Assembly: GCF_000513295.1 (NCBI RefSeq)
Contig: NC_023065.1
Coordinates: 4,031,001-4,095,000 of the forward strand
DNA length: 64,000 bases
Reading direction: 5' to 3'
From: Magnetospirillum gryphiswaldense MSR-1 v2
GTDB taxonomy: Bacteria > Pseudomonadota > Alphaproteobacteria > Rhodospirillales > Magnetospirillaceae
Below, one piece after another: positions 41,363-51,452 of the stretch. A program made the position numbers and the translations under genes. The notes under the pieces were generated by a model that saw only the letters and a program-made list of their open reading frames with translations, was not told where the DNA came from and ran no database searches. Position 1 is the first letter of the stretch, and every line of letters starts with the position of its first letter.

Positions 41363-42365
41363 GAGGACGGCTCCGGTTGGCGGCCATTGCGGCGGCCATG
41401 TTCAGGGCGGCCATCAGGCTGGTCTCCACCGCCAGACCGGTGCCGGCCAGGGCGAAGGCGGTGCCGTGGTCGGGTGAGGTGCGGATGATCGGCAGGCCCA
41501 AGGTGATGTTGACGCCGCCATCGAAATCGATGGTCTTGATCGGGATCAGTGCCTGGTCATGGTACATGCAAAGTGCTGCGTCATAACCGGCGCGGGCGCG
41601 GGCATGAAACAAGGTGTCGGCAGGCAACGGCCCGTTGGCATCGATGCCTTGGGCCCTGAGCGCGGCCACCGCCGGGGCGACGATAGCGGCATCCTCGTTT
41701 CCCATGGCGCCGTTTTCGCCGGCATGGGGGTTGAGGCCGGCCACCGCCAGACGGGGGGCGGCAATGCCGAAATCGCGGCGTAGCGCCTGGGCGGTGACCT
41801 GACCGGCATGGATGATGGCCTGGGTGGTCAAGCCTGCCGCCGCCTGGGCCAGGGACACATGGATGGTCACCGGCACCACCCGCAAGTGCGGGCAAGCCAA
41901 CATCATCACCTCGGCGCCGTCGACGCCCAGCAGATGGGCCAGATATTCGGTGTGGCCGGGAAAGGCGAAGCCGGCCTGATACAGCACTGCCTTGTGGATG
42001 GGGTTGGTGACCATTGCCGCGGTATCGCCGGCCTGGGTCAACAGCACCGCGCGCTGGATCGAGGCCATGACGGCACTGCCATTGGCCGGATCGGGGCTGC
42101 CGGGTTTGACCGCCCGGACCAGGGGTTGCGGCAGCACCGGTAAGGCATCGGCAAAGACGTCCTTCGCCTGTTCGGCGGCGGCGATGACGGCGATGGGAAC
42201 ATCCCAGCCCAGGGACTGGGCAATGGATCGCAGGCGATCCGGATCATCGACGGCCAGGAACGGATTTGTCAGATCATGGCGCCTCAGCCATGCCTTCAAG
42301 GTCAGTTCACCGCCGATTCCAGCCGGCTCGCCCATGGTCAGGGCCAGGGGCAAAGGCTTGGTCAT
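41355..42365 (-). CDS. pdxA: 4-hydroxythreonine-4-phosphate dehydrogenase
   Basis: A 336-residue NAD-dependent enzyme of pyridoxal phosphate synthesis. MGEPAGIGGEL near the start, GHTEYLAHLLGVDGAEVMML and MYHDQALIPIKTIDFDGGVNITLGLP carry the metal-ligand His residues. RTSPDHGTAFALAGTG is the C-terminal signature. I start it at 42365 (MTKPLPLAL), not at upstream in-frame codons that lie inside surA. Confidence 0.96.
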   Translation of the reverse strand: MTKPLPLALTMGEPAGIGGELTLKAWLRRHDLTNPFLAVDDPDRLRSIAQSLGWDVPIAVIAAAEQAKDVFADALPVLPQPLVRAVKPGSPDPANGSAVMASIQRAVLLTQAGDTAAMVTNPIHKAVLYQAGFAFPGHTEYLAHLLGVDGAEVMMLACPHLRVVPVTIHVSLAQAAAGLTTQAIIHAGQVTAQALRRDFGIAAPRLAVAGLNPHAGENGAMGNEDAAIVAPAVAALRAQGIDANGPLPADTLFHARARAGYDAALCMYHDQALIPIKTIDFDGGVNITLGLPIIRTSPDHGTAFALAGTGLAVETSLMAALNMAAAMAANRSRPHG

Positions 42366-42375
42366 GGCCGTTTTC

Positions 42376-43641
42376 TCACATGCGCACATCGATGAAGGCG
42401 GCACGGCGCAGATTGCGCAGATACCGGCGCGACAGCATGTCGCGGCGCTCATCCTCGATCTGGCGGCGAACCTGTTCGGCGGTGGGTGGCGACACCACCA
42501 TGGCGTCCTGGCGTGAACAAACCATCGGTACGACGATGCCTTGCGGCGTATCCATGGGCACACCGACCTGATTGGCGGCCATGCCGGCGACCATGCCCTT
42601 GAGTTCGGGGGGCAGTTCGCCGATGCGCACCGGCCCTTGACGGGGCGGAAGCGGTGCTCCGGCCTTGGTGGCCAGGGCATCGAACTCGGCACAGCTTTTG
42701 GCGTTGCGGGTCAGGGCAAAGGCCCGCTCCATCAAATCCGCCTTGGGCGGTGCCCCGGCGGGAACCGGCAAGGTCATGCGGGCGACGGTGACCGTGCTGT
42801 CCTCGGCGTTGACGCTTTGGCCGATGATCCGGGTTTCCAGCACCTGGAGCAGATAGAAGCCGGAGGAGGTTCGCACCAGTTGCGAGGTCTGGCCGCGATC
42901 CAGGGTCTCCAGCACCGCCGCAACTTCATCATCGACCATGCCCTGGGATACCCAGCCCAGCAGGCCGCCGTTGGACGAGGTGGGCGAGCGCGAGAATTGG
43001 CGTGCCAGCGACTGGAACGATGTGCCCTGGCGCAGGCCTTCCTGCAGGCGTTCGCCCATGGCGCGGGCTTCCGCTTCCTGGTCCGGGCTTTCCACCGGCA
43101 GGAAGATTTCGGCGGCGCGCACCTCGCGCAGGCCCTGGCGGTCCGCCAGGCTTTGCAGGCGGTCGTTGACCTCTTCCTCACCGATGCGGATCTGCGGGCC
43201 GATCACGCGGGTGACCAGGCGCATCCAGGTGAGGTCGGCCCGGATCTGTTCGCGCACCCGGGCCGGGTCGACACCTTGCCGCGCCAGATTGGACAGTAAT
43301 GCCCCCCTGGGCATGCGGCTTTGCTGTTCGACGGTGGCGATGGCGCCATCGACATCGGCGTTGGACAGCACGATGCCCAGGCGTTGCGCTTCCTGCACTT
43401 GCAGGCGCTCGTCGATCATCTTGCGCAGCACCTGCGGCACGACGCGTTGCCGGGCTTCCTGCGAATCCGGAATATTCGACGATACCAGGGCCAAACGCAC
43501 CCGGGCCTCGACATCGCGATAGGAAATGGCTTCGTCGTTGATCACCGCCACCACCCGATCCAGCATTTGGGCCTGGGCCCCCGACCACAAGGTCAGGGCC
43601 AGGGCGGCGGTGGCACAGGTCAGGACAATTCGAGAAAACAT
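42376..43641 (-). CDS. surA: Periplasmic chaperone/peptidyl-prolyl isomerase SurA
   Basis: A 421-residue periplasmic protein. Signal peptide MFSRIVLTCATAALALTLWSGAQAQ. The SurA N-terminal domain (residues 25-170) includes LDRVVAVINDEAISYRDVE. One clear parvulin domain (about 185-290) has SPTSSNGGLLGWVSQGMVDDEV. A C-terminal segment returns to the N-domain. It guides barrel proteins such as LptD to the BAM complex. GGAAGG precedes the ATG at 43641. It follows lptD by 49 bases. Confidence 0.93.
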   Translation of the reverse strand: MFSRIVLTCATAALALTLWSGAQAQMLDRVVAVINDEAISYRDVEARVRLALVSSNIPDSQEARQRVVPQVLRKMIDERLQVQEAQRLGIVLSNADVDGAIATVEQQSRMPRGALLSNLARQGVDPARVREQIRADLTWMRLVTRVIGPQIRIGEEEVNDRLQSLADRQGLREVRAAEIFLPVESPDQEAEARAMGERLQEGLRQGTSFQSLARQFSRSPTSSNGGLLGWVSQGMVDDEVAAVLETLDRGQTSQLVRTSSGFYLLQVLETRIIGQSVNAEDSTVTVARMTLPVPAGAPPKADLMERAFALTRNAKSCAEFDALATKAGAPLPPRQGPVRIGELPPELKGMVAGMAANQVGVPMDTPQGIVVPMVCSRQDAMVVSPPTAEQVRRQIEDERRDMLSRRYLRNLRRAAFIDVRM

Positions 43642-43690
43642 GCCATGTCCTTCCGGTCGGGTGGGGCAATCAAGCATCTGGAGAGGACCA

Positions 43691-46372
43691 TCAGAATACG
43701 TTAAGCGGCAAATCGGCCAGCGTCTTGAAGACGATGTTGAAGGTCAATTGATAGCCGGAATAATCGTCACGGTCACTGGTCGTGGTTCGTCTAAAATCGG
43801 AAACAAAGGCGAAGCACTCATCGGCATAAGTGGCCTTGGCGCCCCAGCTTTGGATGTCGCCGCCGTCCAACAGGCTGGAACTGACCGTGGCCGAAGCCAT
43901 CCAGTTGCGCGATATCCGGCTGGTGAGGGTGTTGACCAGGGCATGGCGACGATCGAAAGTCTGCGAGCCGTCCCCCGATTTTTCCAGCATCAGATAGGTG
44001 GTGCTTAGGCGCAGCAGAGGCGAGCCGATGGAGAGTGTGTTTTCGTTGCGGCGCAAGGCCAGCGTCTCCTTGTCTAACCGCACGCGGTTGAGCAGGGAAA
44101 CGTTGCCGGTGGGGGTAATGTCAAAGCGACCGACGTAATCGGACAAATAATCGTCGAAGCCCTGGCCAGGGGCAAAGGTGCTGTCCTTGCGTGCCCGCCA
44201 ACCTTGGGCCACCTGGGCGTTGATGAAGCCGCCGCGCCAGGGATAGGCGGCCCAACGCAGGCCATAACCGCCACGGATGCCGCCTTCGACCCGATCTAGC
44301 CCGGTCATGCGATTAGGCATGAGGGCGTTGATTTCGTCCAGTTCGAAGGTCTGCGAATCCTCGTTGGGCAACTTGCGCGGATTGCCGCCGTTGGGGCTGG
44401 CGGCAACCATCAGCATGGGTTCCAGCACCTGCGGCATCGTGGCGTTGCGTCGGATGAACGGCTGACGCCAGGTCGCCGCCACCTGGGGGATGATACGACC
44501 GCTATTGGCCGACCCGTCGTTGTTGTCCAGGTGGTCGGCATGATAGGCATCACCCCTGAGCGATGCGGTCAGGTTGGTCATGTCGCCCATGCGACCCATG
44601 AACGGGCGGTTCCAAGCCACTTGGGTGGATAGGCGGTTGGCCGACAGCCCTTCGCTGCGGGCATAGCTCAGGGTGTCGGCATCGACGCTCCAATAGCCGC
44701 CGCGTGACGACGGCATGCCCACATGGCTGAAGGTGGCGTGCGGCAGGACCAGCGGCGAAGCCCCCAGATCATCCTGTTGACGCAAACCCTGATAGAAAAA
44801 GCCTTCCAACAGTGCGTAGTTGCGGCGGCCAAAGCCCTCGACATAAGGGCGGGAGGTCAGCCACGGCTGGTTACGCTGGAAGGAATAACCGTAGATGCCG
44901 GTATAGGTGTCGTCGCTGGATCGCTGTACTTGGTATCCGGCTCGCCATACGTTGCTGATATCGAAACGACCGACAGCGTCCACGTGGCCGCGCAGATCGG
45001 CGGTGTATTTGTCGGCGGTCAGACTGGCGTTGGTCTTGGTCTCGCCATTCATGCCGGTCCAGCGGTGTTCCCCCGACAGCACCACACGCTGGAGGACGGA
45101 GCGTCCCTTGTTGTCCAAATCAGGTACCGGGGTCGAGTTGGAATTGGGAAAGAGGAAACGCGGGGTGAAGGTCAGGTCCTGGTTGCTGTCGATGGCCCAG
45201 AAATAGGGGACGGAAACATTGGCGCCCAGGTTGGACGACATGCCGGGGCTGGGCATCAGGAAGCCGGTGCGGCGGCGCACGGTCGGATCCGGATGGGCCA
45301 TGTAGGGGGTGTACATCACCGGGATACCGGCGAATTCCAGCCAGGCGTCGCGGTATTCGATTTCCTGGTCGGCCTGGTTGTGAGTGATGCGCTCGGCCTT
45401 CAGTTCCCATAGCGGTCGGCGACCGGGGTCGCGGCGACAGGGCTGGCAGGCGGTATATACACCCTTGTCGAAATCGGTGCGGTTGCCGCCGATGCGGGTA
45501 CCGCTGACCGCCCCCAGACGGGAGGAATCAGCTAGGATGACCTTGATTTCACTGGCGACGCCATCCTTGAAGTCGCCGGTCAATTCGAAGTAATCGGCGA
45601 ATACCACCTCGCCCCCGGGCTCAGTGATGATGACGTTGCCCGACGCGGCAATGATGTCCTGTTTCAGGTTGTAGCTGACGGTGTCGGCCACCAAGGTGCG
45701 ATTGATCTGGGCGATTTCCACCCGGCCCTTGGCGGTGACGATGCCCAGCTCGCGGTCATGGGTGATTTGGTCGGCGGTCAGTTGCACCGGTTCTTCGGCC
45801 TTGCCGGGCCCGGTGGGCAATTGGGCGCCGACTGACAGACGTTGATCCTCGGTCACCGACACGCTTGGCAGGGAAGACGCCACCAGCGGTTGGGCGGCGG
45901 TGGTCGAGGACGGTGCCGGGCGCGGGGCGGAGATCGGCTGGCTGGCCGCCTGCTCGTTATTCCAGGCATTGCCCCAGCCGCCGATATCGCCGGGCCGGGG
46001 GCCGGCGGGCATGGCCCGGGTCGGAGCGGCCATACGCGGCGCATCCACCCGGATCGCAGAGGGAGCCTGACGTGGCGTTGCGGCGGCTGGGCTTTGCTGG
46101 GGGCCCCAGGCGTCGCCCCATCCGCCGACGTCGGACGGCGCCGGTCCGGTCGGCAAGGTCGTGGCGCGGGGTGATGGCGCCGTTGGCATGGGCGGGGGCG
46201 AGGTCGGTGCCGATGCCGGCATCGGCGCGCGCGGGCGCGCGGGCTGCGGTGCGGCGGCGCCATCTTCGCCCCAGGCGTCACCCCATGATCCCACGTCGGC
46301 AGGCGAGGCGGCCAGGGCTGACCCGGCGGCGGTCAGCGAAGCGGCGAGAAGGGCTGGACGCAGAATCCGCAT
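43691..46372 (-). CDS. lptD: LPS assembly protein LptD
   Basis: An 893-residue outer-membrane protein that inserts LPS. Signal peptide (MRILRPALLAASLTAAGSALA); OstA-like jellyroll domain (about 190-300: QLTADQITHDRELGIVTAKG); large beta-barrel to the final LPLNVF. One conserved cysteine pair is seen (YTACQPCRRDP). Unusual: residues 24-150 are a Pro/Ala-rich linker with three copies of a 'D-x-G-x-WG-x-AW' motif (DVGSWGDAWGE, DVGGWGDAWGP, DIGGWGNAWNN). The gene is 15 bases after lptF and is followed by surA. Confidence 0.95.
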   Translation of the reverse strand: MRILRPALLAASLTAAGSALAASPADVGSWGDAWGEDGAAAPQPARPRAPMPASAPTSPPPMPTAPSPRATTLPTGPAPSDVGGWGDAWGPQQSPAAATPRQAPSAIRVDAPRMAAPTRAMPAGPRPGDIGGWGNAWNNEQAASQPISAPRPAPSSTTAAQPLVASSLPSVSVTEDQRLSVGAQLPTGPGKAEEPVQLTADQITHDRELGIVTAKGRVEIAQINRTLVADTVSYNLKQDIIAASGNVIITEPGGEVVFADYFELTGDFKDGVASEIKVILADSSRLGAVSGTRIGGNRTDFDKGVYTACQPCRRDPGRRPLWELKAERITHNQADQEIEYRDAWLEFAGIPVMYTPYMAHPDPTVRRRTGFLMPSPGMSSNLGANVSVPYFWAIDSNQDLTFTPRFLFPNSNSTPVPDLDNKGRSVLQRVVLSGEHRWTGMNGETKTNASLTADKYTADLRGHVDAVGRFDISNVWRAGYQVQRSSDDTYTGIYGYSFQRNQPWLTSRPYVEGFGRRNYALLEGFFYQGLRQQDDLGASPLVLPHATFSHVGMPSSRGGYWSVDADTLSYARSEGLSANRLSTQVAWNRPFMGRMGDMTNLTASLRGDAYHADHLDNNDGSANSGRIIPQVAATWRQPFIRRNATMPQVLEPMLMVAASPNGGNPRKLPNEDSQTFELDEINALMPNRMTGLDRVEGGIRGGYGLRWAAYPWRGGFINAQVAQGWRARKDSTFAPGQGFDDYLSDYVGRFDITPTGNVSLLNRVRLDKETLALRRNENTLSIGSPLLRLSTTYLMLEKSGDGSQTFDRRHALVNTLTSRISRNWMASATVSSSLLDGGDIQSWGAKATYADECFAFVSDFRRTTTSDRDDYSGYQLTFNIVFKTLADLPLNVF

Positions 46373-46387
46373 CGGTGGTTGCTTTTC

Positions 46388-47509
46388 CTAGGCCGGTTGG
46401 GCCGCGAGGGCGCGGCGGAAGGGCGGACGACGCGACGACCGTAACAGCCACCAGGGCCCGAGGACCAGAGGCAGCACGGCGAGAACATAAAGAAACGGCA
46501 GGAAAATGGGCTTTGATGCCGATAGATTGGCTAGCCCCAGGACCGCCGCCTGAACGCCGACCATCAGGCCGATGGCGGTCAGGATGGTGACGGTCTGGCC
46601 ACGCCGATCGAAGCCGGCGGTCAGCAAGGTGGCCAGGGCGATCAGGGTGTATCCCAGGCTGTAGAGCGGCGACGTCAGGCGCTGATGCAGTTCGCCCTTG
46701 GCCCGGCGGTAATCGGTGACGCCCATTTGGGCCTCGTCGGCATTCAGCAATTCCGCCATCGACAATTCACGCGCGTCGCGGAAGCGGCTGCCGTTGTCGC
46801 CGCCACTCATGCTGAGGTCGACGGTATAGGAATCGAAGTTCAGCACCGACAATTGCCCGGTCCCGTCCGGCAATTGTTGGCGGTTGCCGTTGACCATCAG
46901 GATGCGCGGTCCGGTCTCGGTGAAGACCAGGGCACCTTTTTCCGCCATCAGCGTTACCGGCTTGGTCGGCGATCGCTTGTCGTGGACCAACAGGCCCAGC
47001 AACTCGCCCTCACTGGTGCGGGTGCGCACATAGATGGTCACGCCCTTGCCGAACTTGTTGAAGGTGCCTTCCTGCAGCAGCAGGTTGGAAATGTCGTTGC
47101 GGATGGACCATTGCACTTCGCGGAAGTTCTGCACGGTCTGCGGAATGATCCACACCGACAGGACATAACCCATGATGGTGGCGATGCCGGCCAGGATCAA
47201 GGCGGGCTTGGCCAGCGCCCAATTGGACAGGCCGGCGGCACGCAGCACCACCAATTCGCGGTCAGTGTTGAGCTTGTTGTAGGTGAACAAGATCACCGCG
47301 AACAAGGCGATAGGGATGATCACCACCAGGAAGGAGGGCATCAGCATGCCGGTCAGTTTCAGGAAGGTGGTCACCGAAATGCCCTGGTTGACGATCATCT
47401 CGATCAGGCGCAGCGACTGGGTCAGCCACAAGACGCAAGTCAGCGCGGCGGAGACGAACAGCATCCCCACCGCCAATTGTCGCAGAAAATAGCGCGTAAT
47501 TCCCGTCAT
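46388..47509 (-). CDS. lptF: LPS export ABC transporter permease LptF
   Basis: A 373-residue YjgP/YjgQ-family permease, partner of LptG. It begins MTGITRYFLRQLAVGMLFVSAAL. Family stretches are NTDRELVVLRAAGLSNWALAKPAL and LHQRLTSPLYSLGYTLIALATLL. The periplasmic beta domain spans about 120-260. The start ATG at 47509 is preferred; upstream in-frame sequence is non-coding. It begins the operon lptF-lptD-surA-pdxA-rsmA. Confidence 0.94.
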   Translation of the reverse strand: MTGITRYFLRQLAVGMLFVSAALTCVLWLTQSLRLIEMIVNQGISVTTFLKLTGMLMPSFLVVIIPIALFAVILFTYNKLNTDRELVVLRAAGLSNWALAKPALILAGIATIMGYVLSVWIIPQTVQNFREVQWSIRNDISNLLLQEGTFNKFGKGVTIYVRTRTSEGELLGLLVHDKRSPTKPVTLMAEKGALVFTETGPRILMVNGNRQQLPDGTGQLSVLNFDSYTVDLSMSGGDNGSRFRDARELSMAELLNADEAQMGVTDYRRAKGELHQRLTSPLYSLGYTLIALATLLTAGFDRRGQTVTILTAIGLMVGVQAAVLGLANLSASKPIFLPFLYVLAVLPLVLGPWWLLRSSRRPPFRRALAAQPA

Positions 47510-47576
47510 GGCGGGCGGATTATAGACAGCCGAGGCGCCCCGACCAAAGGGAATCTGGTCGGGGTTGAAAACCGGC

Positions 47577-49274
47577 TCAGCTGCGCATGCTGGAGAGGAA
47601 GCCGGAGACTTCGCCGCGCAGCTTTTCCGCTTCGCCCAGCAATTCGTTGGCGGCGCTGAACATGGATTTGGCCATGGTCCCGGTTTCTTCGGCTGCACGG
47701 GAAACATCGGCGATATTGCGGGTGACCTCGCCGTTGCCTTCCGCCGCCTGCTGGACCGAACGGACGATTTCCTGGGTAGCCGCCGATTGCTGCTCCACCG
47801 CCGAGGCGATGGAGGAAACGATGCCACTGACTTTGTCGATGGTGTCGCCGACGGTGCGAATGCGGGCTACGGCGTCGTGGGTGGCCGATTGGACCGAGGC
47901 GATCTGGCTGGTGATTTCCTCGGTGGCCTTGGCGGTCTGATTGGCCAGGCTTTTGACTTCGCCCGCGACCACGGCGAAGCCTTTTCCAGCGTCGCCGGCG
48001 CGCGCTGCCTCGATGGTGGCGTTCAGTGCCAACAAATTGGTCTGGCTGGCGATCTGTTGGATCAGTTGCACCACCTCGCCGATCCGTTTGGCGGATTCAT
48101 CCAGGCTGGCCATGGTGGAGTTGGCCGCCTGGGCGCCATGGACGGCGTCGGCGGTGATGTCCACGGTGCTGGCGATCTGGCGGGAAATCTCCTGCACCGA
48201 AGCGCCCAATTGTTCGGCGGCGGCGGCGACGGTGTCGACGTTGGCGGCGGCACCGCTCGCCGCCTGGGCCACCGCTGCCCCCTGTCGGCTAGTGCGGGCG
48301 GCATTTTCCTGCAGGCCGTCGGAACTGGAATGGACGTGCTGGACGGTGGTCATCACCGCATCCAGCATGTGTTCCATGGCGGCGTTAAAGGTCTCGGTCA
48401 GCGTTTCGCGGCGGGCGCTGCGTTCGGCGTTGGCCGCGGCTTGCGCTTGCTTTTCTTCTTCCAGCGTCCTGGCGTGGCGCATGCCTTGTTGGAACACCGC
48501 CACCGCCCGGGCCATGGCGCCGATTTCGTCTTGCCGTTCCTGGGAATGCACTTCCACCGCTATGTCGCCATTGGCCAAGCTGTTCATCACGTCGGTGATC
48601 TCGACCACCGGTCGCGAAATCATTCGGGTGGCGACCAAGGCCAGGCCACCGCCCACCAGCAGACAGGCGGCGAAGACGGCGAAATACTGAAAGCTGGCCT
48701 GCGACGCCACCCGCTGGGCCTGCTCATAGGATTGGTCGGTCTGAGCGGAATTGGCTTTCACCAATGTGGCGACCAGCTTTTGCAGTTTGTCGTATTCGAT
48801 CTCGGCCGAGGTCATCATGATCAGGCCGGTGACCGGGTCCAGCGCCGCCATGTCGGCCACGTCCACAACCGCCTTGTGGAAGGCTTCCAAGGCCGGGACG
48901 ATGGGGGCGATCAACGCCTTGTCCTCGGGGGCGTCAACGGTGGCGGCAAACGAGCGGACGCGGTCCAGCAGCTCCGCCGAATCGGCCCGCACGGTCTTTT
49001 CCAGGGCTTGCACCTTGCTCGCCTCGACGCCGGCCCCGGCCCAGCCCAGCAGCCGATAGGCGTTGGACTGGACACGGGTGCTGCCGGAATCGACGCTGGC
49101 GACGAAACGACCGTGAACGGCTGCGGATAGGTGCACGCCGTCGAGCGCCACCCCTTGCCTTGTCATGGAAACCTGGAAGATACCCGCCAGGATCAGCATG
49201 CAGCCGATCAGCAGCAGGGGGGCAATGGTCACCTTGACCACAAGCCGGGTGTCGGCAAGTCGTTGGGCAAGCAT
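47577..49274 (-). CDS. Methyl-accepting chemotaxis protein
   Basis: A 565-residue chemoreceptor with helices at about 16-36 and 195-215, a helical periplasmic domain of about 155 residues, a HAMP domain (about 217-270) and a signalling domain with [34 protein letters not shown]. The C-terminus ends in SMRS. It is preceded, 60 bases upstream on the same strand, by a gene for a separate periplasmic Cache protein, which may deliver the ligand. Confidence 0.93.
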   Translation of the reverse strand: MLAQRLADTRLVVKVTIAPLLLIGCMLILAGIFQVSMTRQGVALDGVHLSAAVHGRFVASVDSGSTRVQSNAYRLLGWAGAGVEASKVQALEKTVRADSAELLDRVRSFAATVDAPEDKALIAPIVPALEAFHKAVVDVADMAALDPVTGLIMMTSAEIEYDKLQKLVATLVKANSAQTDQSYEQAQRVASQASFQYFAVFAACLLVGGGLALVATRMISRPVVEITDVMNSLANGDIAVEVHSQERQDEIGAMARAVAVFQQGMRHARTLEEEKQAQAAANAERSARRETLTETFNAAMEHMLDAVMTTVQHVHSSSDGLQENAARTSRQGAAVAQAASGAAANVDTVAAAAEQLGASVQEISRQIASTVDITADAVHGAQAANSTMASLDESAKRIGEVVQLIQQIASQTNLLALNATIEAARAGDAGKGFAVVAGEVKSLANQTAKATEEITSQIASVQSATHDAVARIRTVGDTIDKVSGIVSSIASAVEQQSAATQEIVRSVQQAAEGNGEVTRNIADVSRAAEETGTMAKSMFSAANELLGEAEKLRGEVSGFLSSMRS

Positions 49275-49334
49275 GGTGGCGCCTTAGTCAGTGGAGCGGA
49301 CTGGACTGGACCGGACGAGGGCTTGGCTTGAGGC

Positions 49335-49796
49335 TTAGGGCTTGTAGATGCCGGCGCCGATGAAGGTCTCGCCGTCACCCTTTTCCACATAGCTGGATTT
49401 GGGCTCGATCTTCTTGGTGCCGGCGTTGACCCACTTGTAGTCAACCCAACCCGAACCCTTAGTCTTCACCAGATCGATGAACTGGGCGACGAAGGCGATG
49501 CCATCGCTATCCTTGAGGCCGCTCAGGTTCTTGCCATTCAGAGCCGGGTTCTTGCCGTGACAGATCATGTTGCCGTCCAATTGCTGGACGAACACATAAA
49601 GATCCTTGAACTGGTATTCGCCGGCGCCGGCGAAATCCGCACAAGCCTTGTCCTTGCCCGCCGCCTTGTAGTGGGCGATGGCCTTCTTGACCAGGGCCTG
49701 GGCTTCGGCGGCGGTGCCGACTTCCTGGGCGAAGGCGGTGGTCGACAGGGCCATGGCGGCAGCCAGGCCGATTATACGCAGAGCGATCTTGGACAT
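49335..49796 (-). CDS. Periplasmic Cache-domain (sCache_2) protein
   Basis: A 153-residue protein with signal peptide MSKIALRIIGLAAAMALSTTAFAQ. The mature part is nearly one Cache domain: helix EAQALVKKAIAHYKAAGKDKACADF, then GAGEYQFKDLYVFVQQLDGNMICHG, NLSGLKDSDG, GWVDYKWVNAGTKKIEPKSSYVEK and GAGIYKP. Cache domains bind small organic ligands. No membrane anchor is present, so it is a soluble sensor. I start it at 49796; AAAAAGGGG precedes the ATG. It lies upstream of a chemoreceptor. Confidence 0.88.
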   Translation of the reverse strand: MSKIALRIIGLAAAMALSTTAFAQEVGTAAEAQALVKKAIAHYKAAGKDKACADFAGAGEYQFKDLYVFVQQLDGNMICHGKNPALNGKNLSGLKDSDGIAFVAQFIDLVKTKGSGWVDYKWVNAGTKKIEPKSSYVEKGDGETFIGAGIYKP

Positions 49797-49940
49797 GGTT
49801 TCCCCTTTTTGTTTCCGCGACATCGGCCGCTAGGTATAGTCGGATAGTATTATTTTTGACGAATTTTGTCTATTCACGGTTTCCCGTGCGATCCGCTTCG
49901 CCCTTTCTGCATCCCGAGTGGCGGCATTGTTCCAGTCCGC

Positions 49941-49981
49941 TTGACGATGGTCAAGGATGCAAACAAACAATCGTTCGTTTG
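49941..49981. repeat. Two palindromes in the region before the Cache gene
   Basis: TTGAC-GATG-GTCAA (49941-49954) is a perfect 5-bp dyad. CAAAC-A-AAC...GTT-C-GTTTG (49960-49981) is a dyad matching at 18 of 22 positions, TetR-operator-like. They are the only features seen in the 249-base gap 49797-50045, between the Cache gene start and the end of the FAD oxidase gene. Confidence 0.35.
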
Positions 49982-50045
49982 AAGGCTGCGTTCATACTAA
50001 AGAGGCCTGATCACCCCCGAGTTGTGCGCAATAATGTCATGCGGC

Positions 50046-51449
50046 TCAGGCCGGCGGCAGCACTTTGCCGGGATTCATCAGACCCGTCGGGTCAAGCGCC
50101 GCTTTGACCGCGCGCATCAGGTCCAGTTCCACATCCTGCTTGTAGCGGGCCATTTCGGCGATCTTCAATTGGCCGATGCCGTGTTCCGCCGACACTGATC
50201 CGGCCATTTCAGCGACGATGTCATGGACAATGCGGTTCATTTCGGCCCAACGGTCAAGAAAGCCCGCCTTGTCGGCGCCCACCGGCTGGGTCAGGTTGAA
50301 GTGGATGTTGCCGTCGCCCATGTGGCCGAAGGCGACGACACGCACCCCCGGCATGGCGGCCTCCACCGCCCGGGTGCAGGTCTCGATCATTTCCGGCACC
50401 CGGCTGACCGGCACGGCGACGTCGTGCTTGATCGATCCACCTTCTTTCTTCTGCGCTTCCGGCACACCTTCGCGGATGCGCCACAGCGCCTTGCGCTGAT
50501 CACCCGACTGGGCCAGCACCGCGTCCAGGGCGTGGCCATCCTCCAGCGCCTGGGCCAGGATGGCTTCCAGGGCGGGCAGCAGGCCGGTCGGGCGCGACGA
50601 CGACACTTCCAGCAGCAGGTACCAGGGATAGGGCGCGTCCAGCGGATCGCGCAGACCGGCCACATGGGCTAGCCCCAGATCCAGGCCGATGCGCGGCACC
50701 AGTTCGCAGGCGGTGACCAGATCGCCGGACGCCCGCCGCGCCGCCCCCAGGATAGCCAGACCGGCGGCGGGATCGGGCAGGGCGATGAAGGCGGTGGCGA
50801 TTTCGCGCGGTTTGGGGAACAGCTTCAGGCTGGCGGCGGTGATGATCCCCAACGTGCCCTCGGCGCCGATGAACAGGTGTTTCAGGTCATAGCCGGTATT
50901 GTCCTTGCGCAAACTGCGCAGGCCGTTCCACACCCGGCCATCGGCCAGCACCACTTCCAGTCCCAAGGCGAGGTCGCGGGTGTTGCCATAGCGCAGCACG
51001 CCGACGCCGCCGGCATTGGTGGACAGATTGCCGCCGATGCGGCATGACCCTTCCGCCCCCAGGGACAGCGGGAACAGGCAGCCGGCCTGATCGGCGGCCT
51101 GCTGCACGGCGGCCAACACGCAGCCAGCCTCGGCCACCAGGGTGAAGTTGAGCGGGTCGACGGCGCGGATACGGTTCAGCCGTTCGGTGGAAACCACCAA
51201 TGCGCCTTGGTTCGGCACGCCGCCGCCGCACAGGCCGGTATTGCCGCCTTGCGGTACCATGGCGATACTGGCTTGGACGCAGGCGGCGACCACCGCCGCC
51301 ACTTGTGCGGTGTCGGCGGGACGCGCCACCGCCAGGGCCTGACCGCGATACAGGCCACGTTCCTCGGTGACATAGTGTTCCAGGTCGCTGTCCGCAGTCA
51401 GCAGGTTGGTGGGGCCGACGATGGCGGCCAAGCGGTTCAGCACATCCAT
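50046..51449 (-). CDS. FAD-linked oxidase (GlcD/D-2-hydroxyglutarate dehydrogenase type)
   Basis: A 467-residue flavoenzyme. The N-terminal FAD domain has VPQGGNTGLCGGGVP and SLGAEGSCRIGGNLSTNAGG, with LFIGAEGTLGIITAASLKLFP. The C-terminal domain has AFGHMGDGNIHFNLTQP and the metal/active-site AEHGIGQLK. This matches D-2-hydroxyacid dehydrogenases that pass electrons to quinone or cytochrome. Substrate (2-hydroxyglutarate, lactate or glycolate) is uncertain. GGAGC precedes the ATG. It is the last gene of cysQ-tsaC-FAD oxidase. Confidence 0.9.
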   Translation of the reverse strand: MDVLNRLAAIVGPTNLLTADSDLEHYVTEERGLYRGQALAVARPADTAQVAAVVAACVQASIAMVPQGGNTGLCGGGVPNQGALVVSTERLNRIRAVDPLNFTLVAEAGCVLAAVQQAADQAGCLFPLSLGAEGSCRIGGNLSTNAGGVGVLRYGNTRDLALGLEVVLADGRVWNGLRSLRKDNTGYDLKHLFIGAEGTLGIITAASLKLFPKPREIATAFIALPDPAAGLAILGAARRASGDLVTACELVPRIGLDLGLAHVAGLRDPLDAPYPWYLLLEVSSSRPTGLLPALEAILAQALEDGHALDAVLAQSGDQRKALWRIREGVPEAQKKEGGSIKHDVAVPVSRVPEMIETCTRAVEAAMPGVRVVAFGHMGDGNIHFNLTQPVGADKAGFLDRWAEMNRIVHDIVAEMAGSVSAEHGIGQLKIAEMARYKQDVELDLMRAVKAALDPTGLMNPGKVLPPA

Positions 51450-51452
51450 GGT

